From NCBI GenBank assembly GCA_030627285.1, contig DAOUSJ010000010.1, positions 1 to 33,354 on the forward strand: DNA of 33,354 bases. The letters run 5' to 3'. The position numbers and the translations under genes are program-made. Below are positions 1-7,977 of the stretch, piece by piece (position 1 is the stretch's first letter; each line of letters starts with the position of its first letter). The notes under the pieces are model-generated. The model had not been told where the DNA came from, did not search any database, and was given only the letters and a program-made list of their open reading frames with translations. The stretch is from Methylococcaceae bacterium. GTDB lineage: Bacteria; Pseudomonadota; Gammaproteobacteria; Methylococcales; Methylomonadaceae.

Positions 1-1589
1 AAATCATCTTCGCTGCGGTCGGCTTTGGTGTTTTCTACAAATTTATGTAAATCTTCTTCTAAGCTGTCAAAATCTGCATCCCATGTTTTGATGTTGCTGG
101 AATCGAGTTTGAAAACTTTAAAGCCTACATCTAGGTTTTCTATGCCGTCTTTATCTTTATTATCTGCAAGAATTTTTTCACCTGCGCGGCGGATGCGTTC
201 TTTGCCAATCTCGGCAATGGTTTTGTAACCTGCTTTATAGGCTTCGCTTTTTTCATCACACGGCTCAGGAAGTTGAACCATAATGTGTTTACGCTTGCCG
301 TTGTCTTGGGCGTTTAAGTCCATGATGGCGTGGGCGGTAGTTCCTGAGCCTGAAAAGAAATCTAGGATTATGTCATTTGAGTTTGTGTTTCCTATAATAG
401 ATAACAGTTTTAATAATTTTGTTGGTTTTGGAGTATCAAATGTATTTTCTCCAAATAGAATTTTTATCTCTTCTTTTGATTCGTGATTATGTCCTGCATC
501 CTTGTAAGACAAAATGGTTCTTGGAACAATACCATCATTTTTTAATTCTATTAAAAAAGTCTTTCTTGCTGGGGTCGCATTGCCATCTTTTCCAAACCAA
601 ATTTCATTCCCTTCATCAAGCCGTTTTAATGTTTCTTTTGAAAATCTCGGATATGTTCCAGTTGGAGGAGACCAAGTTACACCATTCAAAAATGTAAATT
701 CAAATTTTTCAAATTTGTCAGAACCACTTTTTGCATGTAAAGGTGTCGATTTCCAAACACTTTTTTGGTGATTATCTGGATTTTTATACGCATTATTCAT
801 TTCTTCACTTCTTGGTAATCTTCCTATTTTGAAGCTCCCAATGCTTTTTGTAAAAACAAGAATATGGTCGTGATTGTCTGAAAAATACTTAGCATCATTT
901 GCGACTGTATATTTTTTCTCCCAAATTACATTAGCAATAAAATTCTCTTCCCCAAAAACCTCATCACACAATTTTTTTAAATTTGACTGCTCATTATCAT
1001 CAATCGAAATAAAAATAACTCCATCATCCGCCAACAAATTCCGCGCTAACTTCAAACGCGGATACATCATATTTAACCAATTGGTATGATAACGTCCCGT
1101 GGTTTCCGCATTCGTACCAAACTTCCGCCCCTCACCATCAATCTGCCCCGTATATTCCAAATAAGTATCTAAATTCTCCTTAAAATTATCAGGATAAATA
1201 AACTCCTTACCCGTGTTATATGGCGGGTCGATATAAATCATCTTCACCTTTTTATGGTAAGACTTCTGCAACAACTTCAAAACCTCTAAATTATCACCTT
1301 CAATAAACACATTCTCAGTAGCATCCCAATGTTTACTCTCTTCCTTACACGGTCGAAGCGTCCCCGTTGACTGCGTTTGAGCAATCCGCCGCGCCCCCGC
1401 CTTACCATTCCAGTTAAACTGATAACGCTCTTCTTGTTCTTCCAAATACTCGCCTAAAGTCGCCTTTAAAACCTCAAAATCAACCTTACCTTCACAAAAC
1501 ACCTCAGGAAAAATCTGCTTCAACTGCTCAATATTATCCGCCACCACATCCATACTGCTACCCTCGGTCTGTTTATCCATTTTATTCAT
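1..1589 (-). CDS. mod: Type III-like (beta-class) adenine DNA methyltransferase, Mod subunit, partial
   Basis: Reading from an ATG at 1589 down the minus strand, one uninterrupted frame of 529 codons reaches the left window edge without a stop, so the C-terminus is missing. Motif IV, DPPYN, is at residues 121-125 in the context YIDPPYNTGKE. The SAM-binding motif I, FFSGSGTT, follows at about 411-418. Motif IV before motif I is the order of beta-class amino-methyltransferases such as EcoP15I and EcoPI Mod. A second acidic stretch, GVIFISIDDNE, lies between them. Family Mod proteins are usually around 600-680 residues, so roughly 80-85% is visible. A purine-rich AAAGGTGA lies about 9 bases before the ATG. 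By family knowledge the product methylates adenine within an asymmetric site and works with a Res helicase-nuclease, which would lie beyond position 1 and cannot be seen. A solitary methyltransferase remains possible. Confidence 0.9.
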   Translation of the reverse strand, partial: MNKMDKQTEGSSMDVVADNIEQLKQIFPEVFCEGKVDFEVLKATLGEYLEEQEERYQFNWNGKAGARRIAQTQSTGTLRPCKEESKHWDATENVFIEGDNLEVLKLLQKSYHKKVKMIYIDPPYNTGKEFIYPDNFKENLDTYLEYTGQIDGEGRKFGTNAETTGRYHTNWLNMMYPRLKLARNLLADDGVIFISIDDNEQSNLKKLCDEVFGEENFIANVIWEKKYTVANDAKYFSDNHDHILVFTKSIGSFKIGRLPRSEEMNNAYKNPDNHQKSVWKSTPLHAKSGSDKFEKFEFTFLNGVTWSPPTGTYPRFSKETLKRLDEGNEIWFGKDGNATPARKTFLIELKNDGIVPRTILSYKDAGHNHESKEEIKILFGENTFDTPKPTKLLKLLSIIGNTNSNDIILDFFSGSGTTAHAIMDLNAQDNGKRKHIMVQLPEPCDEKSEAYKAGYKTIAEIGKERIRRAGEKILADNKDKDGIENLDVGFKVFKLDSSNIKTWDADFDSLEEDLHKFVENTKADRSEDD

Positions 1590-1602
1590 GCTGCTATCAC
1601 CT

Positions 1603-1725
1603 TTAAATTTGTGCCAAGTAATTTTTCAAAGTCTGTTCAGACTGCTTAATTTTTACGTTTAACTCAACCTTGCGGCTTAACTGAGTCTCTTTCTTCAAAT
1701 TAGCGCGTAACACCGCTAACCTCAT
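1603..1725 (-). pseudogene. Remnant of the C-terminal end of a DUF4391-like protein
   Basis: A minus-strand reading frame from ATG 1725 to TAA 1603 gives 40 residues at most (MRLAVLRANLKKETQ..., then SRKVELNVKIK...). An in-frame TAA lies immediately upstream of the ATG. The pattern of a charged helix followed by SRKVELN-like residues resembles, from memory, the extreme C-terminus of DUF4391 proteins, which are commonly encoded directly upstream of type III mod genes. It ends 13 bases before the mod start, the spacing expected of an operon partner. Full-length DUF4391 proteins are over 200 residues, so most of the gene is gone. It could be translated as a short peptide; that it is a dead remnant is inference from length and position. 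Confidence 0.55.
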
Positions 1726-1830
1726 TTAAACCTTGTAACATATTGAATAAAAATAATAGAGACCTGAGTTCGGGATAAAAGCATTTGATAATATTGATGT
1801 TTTTGTAATTCAATATTTTATAGCCTTTAA
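1726..1830. other. Junction between two truncated genes
   Basis: About 105 bases separate the minus-strand DUF4391-like remnant from the plus-strand speA remnant. Both genes are broken on the side facing this stretch. It contains a conspicuous non-coding-looking motif ACCTGAGTTCGGGATAA at about 1763-1779 that resembles an insertion-sequence end, but no partner repeat and no transposase is visible. A minus-strand frame through it is open (ending ...EVSGVTR, stop at about 1707) but matches nothing I recognise. I interpret the stretch as a recombination or deletion scar. Confidence 0.45.
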
Positions 1831-2076
1831 AATCAATACGCTGTGGCCGTATTTTCAGAGAAAATTGCGATAACTGACAATAGTTATGAATTAATGATGC
1901 CTAAAAAAGGTGATACGGTAACAGAAATGTTAGATGAGGTTGGTTTTGATGCTAAGGAGTTATTGAAAAATTATAATAAAAAATTAAAAAATACGCCGTT
2001 GAGTATTGAACAGCAGCAGTTGTATTTACACAAACTAAAAATAGGTTTAGAAAATTATACTTATTTAAAAATATAA
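1831..2076 (+). pseudogene. speA: C-terminal fragment of biosynthetic arginine decarboxylase (speA remnant)
   Basis: The frame is open from 1831, just after a stop at 1828-1830, to TAA at 2074-2076; a GTG at 1843 is the first possible start. The residues match the end of SpeA: an AVAV strand, then a GDTVTEML segment, then a helix, and finally GLENYTYL, which corresponds to the GLxGYTYLED ending of the family. Biosynthetic arginine decarboxylases are over 600 residues, so about 88% of the protein is missing, including the PLP-binding barrel and active-site residues. The fragment cannot decarboxylate arginine. The break falls at the position where the family has GDTxAV. It lies 13-33 bases upstream of the next gene and reads the same way, so the old speA may once have headed this operon. 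Confidence 0.7.
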
Positions 2077-2109
2077 CTGTTTTCCCCATTGAATTTCAAA
2101 AACTATGTC

Positions 2110-3255
2110 ATGGAAAAAGAATTTTTATTAAACTATTACAAAAAAAGACTTCAATTTTTCAAACAATTAAACCTTGATGACTGTACAAAAGAAGCGTTAA
2201 TAAAGCATGGCGAAGAAGCATCGTGTTTAAAAAAAATAATGGAGGATTATTACGAAGAAGGCTATGACCACCTTACTGAGATATTAATAGAACTTAAGCT
2301 CTTTGAATTTTTACAAACATTCATTGAGAACATTCTTACACGATTAAATGAACCTTCGGAACAAAAGCTTTTTCATTTGTTAGCGCAAACAGCACAAGTA
2401 AATTGTTTAAGTGATTCTGATTATACAAGTAACTCACCTTCAGAGCTTAATCAATATTTAATGCAGTTTCAGCAACAAAATATTGAGATTCCAGATATTA
2501 GCTCAGGCTTTGATAGTTTAGAAAAAATGGAACTTTGGAAGCGTAATACTAAAACCATCATGTCGGAACAAATAAAATTTTTAGACTGGTGTGTTAATAA
2601 AATTCAGCAACAACCTAATGTCACCCCTATTTTTCTATTACGCGATACTTTGTTACCTTATCTAGGCTACCTTGCTTTACGCGAATTAAACCCAGATTTA
2701 CCCGAAGCTCAACCTTTTTTACTCAGCCGTAAATTTTTAAGTTATCAAACAGGAAATGAGGATTTTTATCTTGATTTAGGTGAAATAATTTATCGTATTT
2801 TGATTGAAAACCCTGATTTTGATAAAGATAAGTTATCTCGTCGCTTTAGTGAATACGCGCTTTCACACCCAAATTTACCTGAAAATTTCTTACAAAGTTG
2901 CCATGATTATTTAGAAGTATTGCAACTCAACAACCCTATGTTAATTGTTGAAACGGGTTTACACGCTACTTTTCCATTATGGTTGTTAGCTTTAACACAA
3001 AATTCGGGTGATTTTTTATTATATGCTACAGCTCCGTGGCTAAAGTCTAATTATAAAGACAGTGTTTTTTGCCCAAATTATAATTACCTCAGAAATATGG
3101 AAACAATAACCATCCATGAATATCTTTTTCAATTCCACAGCTTTTCAGACGGACAAGTTTATATTGAACAAAGCAATAATACCCATATAAAAGCTTTATC
3201 CTTATATGAACTTGCTTGTTTTAAGCAACAACTACAAAAAAAATTTAAAAGGTAA
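2110..3255 (+). CDS. Uncharacterised 381-residue protein, first gene of the amidinotransferase operon
   Basis: I do not recognise this protein with confidence. I chose ATG 2110; a TTG at 2089 would add seven residues, and neither has a clear ribosome binding site. The sequence has no signal peptide, no long hydrophobic segment and no metal-binding cysteine cluster, so it is probably cytosolic. The N-terminal third is helical and charged (KEFLLNYYKKRL...). The C-terminal half carries three short motifs in order: FLLRDTLLPYL, FLLSRKFLS and VETGLHATFPLWLL. Their spacing faintly recalls uncharacterised alpha/beta proteins with an RDG...SRxxL...DxGxxGT pattern found near HAD or phosphoribosyltransferase-like proteins, but the key glycines are not all kept. 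It is followed after 4 bases by the TrpF-like gene, so the two are almost certainly cotranscribed. Confidence 0.8.
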   Translation: MEKEFLLNYYKKRLQFFKQLNLDDCTKEALIKHGEEASCLKKIMEDYYEEGYDHLTEILIELKLFEFLQTFIENILTRLNEPSEQKLFHLLAQTAQVNCLSDSDYTSNSPSELNQYLMQFQQQNIEIPDISSGFDSLEKMELWKRNTKTIMSEQIKFLDWCVNKIQQQPNVTPIFLLRDTLLPYLGYLALRELNPDLPEAQPFLLSRKFLSYQTGNEDFYLDLGEIIYRILIENPDFDKDKLSRRFSEYALSHPNLPENFLQSCHDYLEVLQLNNPMLIVETGLHATFPLWLLALTQNSGDFLLYATAPWLKSNYKDSVFCPNYNYLRNMETITIHEYLFQFHSFSDGQVYIEQSNNTHIKALSLYELACFKQQLQKKFKR

Positions 3256-3259
3256 TAGC

Positions 3260-3964
3260 ATGAGTAAAGTCTGGGATAAAGATGATGTTTATACACGCAT
3301 TAAATTATGCGAATTTGAAGAATTAGAAGCGGCTTATGAAGCGAGTTTTATCGGAGCTGATTTTTTAGGTTTTCATATCTTCACCGATCAAAATGTGATG
3401 AAAAAGGCAAAAAAGTTTAAACATTTTTTTTCTTATTTACCGCCAACGACTATAAAAACACTGCTTACGGATTTACCGATAAAGACGTTATTTGAAGTCT
3501 TGGATATTGCGCCGTTTGATGCCATTCAGTTATACAATCACAGTTCTCGCGCCGAAATTGAACAGATTCGTGAACATATTCCTGTGAATACAAAAATTCT
3601 TAAGGTCATGTCAGAAAAAACGGTTGAAAATGGTGCGGACGATCAGGCTTTTATTGCCCGCTATGATGATATTGTGGATGCTTTTTTGTTAGACAGCTCT
3701 TATGAGGGCGGAACGGGCGTTACAGGTGACTGGGAACATTGCGCCGATATTGTACGCCAATGTCAATCATCTGTTTTTTTAGCGGGTGGCTTAACAGCGG
3801 ATAATGTGCAACAGGCGATTGCTAAGGTAAAACCCTTTGGGGTTGATGTTGAGAATGGTGTCAGTGATAGGATGCCCGATGGGAAACGCTTAAAAAATAT
3901 GCAAAAATGCCGATTATTTGTCGAAAAAGTAAAAACCGCAGATTGGCGGTTAAATAAACTATAG
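3260..3964 (+). CDS. TrpF-like (phosphoribosylanthranilate isomerase-like) TIM-barrel protein
   Basis: ATG 3260 is preceded by AAAAGG, a good ribosome binding site, and gives 234 residues, longer than the usual ~205 of TrpF. The barrel landmarks are in order: IKLC (family IKICG) with the general-base cysteine at 17, GADFLGF at 32-38, DAIQLY at 87-92, LLDSSYEGGTG with the general-acid aspartate at 145, LAGGLTADNV at 174-183, and GVDVENGV at 194-201. TrpF performs an Amadori rearrangement of a phosphoribosyl amine. Both catalytic positions are kept, but the phosphate-binding SSGVE is replaced by ENGVS and the glycine after the first cysteine is a glutamate. No trpB, trpC or trpD is near, and it sits with a TrpA-like and an amidinotransferase gene. 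I infer a changed substrate rather than tryptophan synthesis. Confidence 0.8.
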   Translation: MSKVWDKDDVYTRIKLCEFEELEAAYEASFIGADFLGFHIFTDQNVMKKAKKFKHFFSYLPPTTIKTLLTDLPIKTLFEVLDIAPFDAIQLYNHSSRAEIEQIREHIPVNTKILKVMSEKTVENGADDQAFIARYDDIVDAFLLDSSYEGGTGVTGDWEHCADIVRQCQSSVFLAGGLTADNVQQAIAKVKPFGVDVENGVSDRMPDGKRLKNMQKCRLFVEKVKTADWRLNKL

Positions 3965-3982
3965 TCATAAAAGGAAAATTGA

Positions 3983-4768
3983 ATGTTCGCTTTACATGCT
4001 GCTGTTGAAAATGCTAATAAGGACGGAAGAGTTGCACTAATGCTCTATACGATTCCTAATTACCCTAGTCCAGAAATCTATCAGAAAACCTTAGAAATTT
4101 TATATAAAACACCTGAAGTTACAATCGTTGAAAGTACTTTTCCTGTGACCTCAAAATATTCAGAATATGCTAATCAATTCATACAAGCAGCACATCAGCA
4201 AGCCGCAAAATATGAGAGTAAGGAAACTGGAATTGACAACTTTCAAGCCTTTAAAAAAACGTCTATTTGTGTCTTGTATCAACAAACTTTTGATGAGCTT
4301 GGTTTTGAGAATATTTTAAAAAAAATACAGGGAAAAATAGATGGAATATTGTTTGAATGGGAGATTGAAGATATAGCCTCTTATGCTCCTTTAGCAAAAG
4401 AGTATGACATTGAACTAATCCAATGCACCTACCCTGAAATGACAGCCGTAGAAATGGATACCTATATAGGTTTAACTGATAGCAAGCCTTTAATTTATCT
4501 GGTCTCTGCGAGTATGACAGGGGCTGAATTATTAACTAATGAAGAACTTATAGACTGTATAAAAGAAACTAAAAAACACCGCCCAAAATCTAAAGTTATG
4601 GCAGGTTTTGGTGTGCGTAATGCAGATGACATTAAAACCTTATCTCAACTTGAAGGTTTGGATGGTGTCATTATTGGGACTGCATTTTTAGAAAAAATGG
4701 CTCAAGGAATAGACGCTGTTGAAGAATATCTTCATCATATTATCCCTGCTTTAAACAAAATAGATTAA
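3983..4768 (+). CDS. TrpA-like (tryptophan synthase alpha-like) TIM-barrel protein
   Basis: The start ATG 3983 has AAAGGA upstream. The 261 residues match TrpA in length and layout: a Y-T-x-P-x-Y-P-S-P opening, VESTFP at 49-54 with Glu50 at the place of the catalytic Glu49, IDGILFEWEIED (family VDGVLVADVP), IYLVSASMTG (family YLLSRSGVTG), then MAGFGVRNADDIK and DGVIIGTAFLEKM for phosphate binding. The FSDPLADG stretch that holds the second catalytic acid, Asp60, is replaced by a PVTSKYSEYA stretch, so the classic indole-glycerol-phosphate lyase mechanism is doubtful. There is no trpB partner. The gene follows the TrpF-like gene by 18 bases and precedes the amidinotransferase by 18 bases, which suggests one operon and a retro-aldol-type or other barrel reaction on an unknown substrate. 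Confidence 0.8.
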   Translation: MFALHAAVENANKDGRVALMLYTIPNYPSPEIYQKTLEILYKTPEVTIVESTFPVTSKYSEYANQFIQAAHQQAAKYESKETGIDNFQAFKKTSICVLYQQTFDELGFENILKKIQGKIDGILFEWEIEDIASYAPLAKEYDIELIQCTYPEMTAVEMDTYIGLTDSKPLIYLVSASMTGAELLTNEELIDCIKETKKHRPKSKVMAGFGVRNADDIKTLSQLEGLDGVIIGTAFLEKMAQGIDAVEEYLHHIIPALNKID

Positions 4769-4786
4769 CACTGTAAGGACAATAAA

Positions 4787-5875
4787 ATGACCATAAAAAA
4801 TAATTGCCCTGTTAATTCACACAATGAATGGGATTTACTGGAAGAAGTTATCATCGGTAGTTTAGATGGTGCTATGTTTCCCGATTGGAATATTATTAAT
4901 CAGGCGACTGTTTCGGCTAATGAATGGGAAAAAATTGAAACCAAGTTAGGAGGTTCTGGGCAACCTTACGCACCTGAATTGGTAAAAGCTGCGCGTAAAG
5001 ATTTAGCCGAATTTATACATATCTTAGAATCCGAAGGCGTAAATATTCGCCGAGTTCAAGCCGCAAATTATAATGAGCCTTTCAAAACACCAAACTGGCA
5101 AATTCCCAGTGGATTTTGTGCAGCAAACCCTAGAGACCCTTTTATCGTTATCGGAAATGAAATTATTGAAACACCTATGGCTGATCGAGGGCGTTATTTT
5201 GAAGCATGGGCTTATAGAGAATTATTTAAAGAATATTTTAAAGCGGGAGCAAAATGGACGGCTGCGCCTAAACCTCAATTATTAGATGAACTTTATGATT
5301 TGAATTATACCGTCCCCAAAAATGATGAACCCTTGCGTTTTATGGTATCAGAATTTGAGCCTGTTTTTGATGCGGCAGATTTTGTTCGCTGTGGGCGAGA
5401 TATTTTTGCCCAACGTAGCAATGTCACCAACGCTTTTGGTATTGAATGGTTACAGCGTCATTTAGGCGATGGCTATCGGGTTCATGAGATTCATAACCGC
5501 TCTCCAGAAGCCATTCATATTGATACAACTTTTATGCCTTTAGCACCCGGTAAAGTGATAGTTAGTCCTGAATATATTGATGTTAATGCTTTACCTAGTG
5601 TTTTAGATAGCTGGGATGTTCTCGTCGCTCCAGAAGCTGTCCCGCATAAATGCCCTTTAGGAATATGTAGTAATTGGATAAGCATTAATGTGTTAATGCT
5701 AGATGAAAAAAGAATTATTGTTGAAAAACACCAAGAACCTTTAATAAAAGCCTTAAAATCTTGGGGCTTTGAACCTATTCCTTGTTCATTTGAAGCATAT
5801 TATCCTTTTTTAGGCTCATTTCACTGCTCTACCTTAGATGTTCGTCGTCAAGGTGAGTTAAAAAGCTATTTTTAA
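4787..5875 (+). CDS. AGAT-type arginine amidinotransferase
   Basis: This 362-residue protein belongs to the glycine/inosamine-phosphate amidinotransferase family, which moves the amidino group of arginine onto an amine acceptor and releases ornithine. The catalytic triad is complete: Asp198 in FDAADFVRCGRDIF, His244 in EAIHIDTTF, and Cys347 in SFHCSTLDVRRQG. The spacing between them (46 and 103 residues) is close to that of human AGAT (49 and 104). NVLMLDEKRIIVE before the C-terminus is also typical. The acceptor cannot be read from sequence; glycine (giving guanidinoacetate) is only the default guess. Bacterial relatives act in natural-product pathways such as cylindrospermopsin (CyrA) and saxitoxin (SxtG). 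It is the last gene of the operon, preceded by AAGGAC as ribosome binding site. No terminator is evident after it. Confidence 0.93.
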   Translation: MTIKNNCPVNSHNEWDLLEEVIIGSLDGAMFPDWNIINQATVSANEWEKIETKLGGSGQPYAPELVKAARKDLAEFIHILESEGVNIRRVQAANYNEPFKTPNWQIPSGFCAANPRDPFIVIGNEIIETPMADRGRYFEAWAYRELFKEYFKAGAKWTAAPKPQLLDELYDLNYTVPKNDEPLRFMVSEFEPVFDAADFVRCGRDIFAQRSNVTNAFGIEWLQRHLGDGYRVHEIHNRSPEAIHIDTTFMPLAPGKVIVSPEYIDVNALPSVLDSWDVLVAPEAVPHKCPLGICSNWISINVLMLDEKRIIVEKHQEPLIKALKSWGFEPIPCSFEAYYPFLGSFHCSTLDVRRQGELKSYF

Positions 5876-5954
5876 GAGAGTAAAAATAAGGTGCCTTCCA
5901 ATTATTAAAATTTCACTTACAAAGACGAGAAATATATTATACGTGGAAATCCAC

Positions 5955-7977
5955 CTACTCTTTAGCTTTATGAGTCAATAAAGGAATTGAAGCATTACCG
6001 ATACTTGAAATTGCAGTGATATTGTAAATCATAAAACTAGCTGGAATTCCAAAGTGTAGAAAGAATATCCCTCCCATACAGAATGCGGCTGATGCAGCCG
6101 TTCCTGTTAAGCCAATATTTATATTAGATTTAAATTCTTCACCGAGTTGAAATAAATAGTCTAATTGTTTGATCCATCAAAATAATTTGGGCAATATCGG
6201 TTGCAGCGGTGGAAGCTCCACGCAAAGAAATAGACACATTCGCCATTTTAAGGGCGATGGAATCGTTAATGCCATCGCCCACAAAACAAACAGTTTTATC
6301 TTCCGCTTGTAACTGTTCAATCAATTTTGCCTTATCCTGTGGCAAAGTATCGGCAAAATAATTATCAATGCCTAATTCTTCTGCTAATTGTCTGGTTGGA
6401 TTTTCGTGATCGCCAGAAATAATATACAGCGATATATTACGTTGTTTTAATTGCTGAATCACTTGTTTAGCTTCGGGGCGAATTGTCGGGCTTAACTCTA
6501 AAACACCGCCTAATTGCTGGTCGATAGCGACAAAAACCGTTGAATATCCTTGAAGATGGCTTTGATTTTGTAGCGTGTGAATCTCTTCACTAATAGTAAT
6601 TTGTTCCATTTCCATAAAACGCATACTGCCGACGCGAATCAATTTATTATCGACTTTAACCTTAATGCCATAACCAATTTCATACTGGGCTTCGTCTATA
6701 GTTGGAATCTCTAACTGTGCGGCAGCCTGTAAAATTGCTTTAGCAATCGGGTGTTTTTGCCGATATTCGGCGGCGGCAGCATAGCTTAATACGTCTTCTT
6801 TCTCAAAACCATTGCAGCTATAAATTTGTTCAACATGGGGCTGGTCTAAAGTTAATGTGCCTGTTTTATCAAAAACTACGGTATCGACTTTATTTAATAA
6901 TTCAAGAGAGCGTCCATCTTTAATCAAAATGCTATTTTTAGCGGCAATGTTTAAAAAATTTAACATGCTAAACGGACTGCTGAGTCTAATCACTTCCGAA
7001 AAATTGGAACTCAAAACTGCTACCGTACTATAAGCCCCATGCGTCATAAAAGCTAAAGCACCTGCTGCCAGCGTCGGCAATACCGTTTTATCGGCAAACT
7101 GTTCACCCTGAGTTTGGAGTGATAATTCAAATTCTGCGGTATTATTTAAAATATTACCGATTTGAACCGCAATGCTTTCAGCCCCTGTTGTTTCCACCTT
7201 AATATGAATGCAGCCTGTTAAAACTATTGTCGCTGCAAGTACGCCATCGCCTTCTGATTTTTCCGAAGGTTGTGATTCGCCTGTTAAAGCATGTTGGTCT
7301 ATGGTTGCCATACCTTTGGCAATCACGCCATCAATAGGAATGATTTCACCCGCATTGACCACAATAATATCGCCAAGCTTTAAGCTATCTAATGGGGTTT
7401 CAACTTCACCCCCATTTTTTAATAGCCAAACCGATTGTGGTTGTTCAGAAAAAACATTAATTAAGTTTTTCTTGGTATTGTCTCTGGTTTTATTGAGTAA
7501 ACCTTTAGCCGAATAATAAATAACATTCGATAAAGCACTGACAAAATAATAATGGGTCACAATTCCGCCAACAACTGCAACCGAATCAATCACCGCCGCA
7601 TTTAATTTACGCTGCTTAAAAAAGCCCATATAAGCGTCTTCAAAAATAGGCGTGCTTACATAGATAAGTACAGGGACACTTAAAAGCGTCAGGGGTGGAA
7701 AAAATAAAGCACCTGCCGAGCTTAAACCTACCCCTAATGTGGAGATAGATAAATAACGGTTATTTTCCTTATCTGTTGTAGCTATATCATGTTGGGCAGA
7801 ATTTGCAGACATTTGCGCCATTTGTTGATGACGTAAATCTGTTGCTGGTGTTTGTTCAGGCTCATGGCTTAGGCTTGATTCGTTTAAGTCAGATTCGGCG
7901 GGCGGATTGCTAAAGTTTTTATAGGTTTTTATACCTGAATATATCACACTACCTAAAAGTAATAGATAAACAATCAT
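5955..7977 (-). pseudogene. P1B-like heavy-metal P-type ATPase with frameshifted C-terminus
   Basis: From ATG 7977 the frame runs 612 residues and stops at 6139, but the last seven residues are not family sequence. The true C-terminus continues in another frame from about 6164 to a TAG at 5955 (69 residues from LDYLFQLGEEFKSN, with two membrane helices), so one frameshift lies at 6162-6168. Conserved parts: TGES in the actuator domain, DKTGTLT with phosphorylated Asp370, HP in the nucleotide-binding domain, and GDGIND. The N-terminus has a single membrane helix and a Gln/Thr/Glu-rich linker but no CxxC metal-binding domain. The membrane helix before DKTG, where CPC, SPC or CPH normally sits, reads SSNFSEVIRLSSP instead, so the transported ion is unclear. 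Without the last helices it is probably inactive, unless the shift is a sequencing error. Confidence 0.8.

Noticed and set aside
283-771. Plus-strand open frames in the first kilobase
   Set aside because: They are antisense to the continuous minus-strand methyltransferase frame, whose motifs are clear.
3260-4768. Ordinary tryptophan biosynthesis operon
   Set aside because: trpB, trpC, trpD and trpE are absent and both barrels have changed active-site regions.
5943-5954. GTGGAAATCCAC hairpin as a terminator after the amidinotransferase gene
   Set aside because: The stem is five bases and no T-run follows on either strand.
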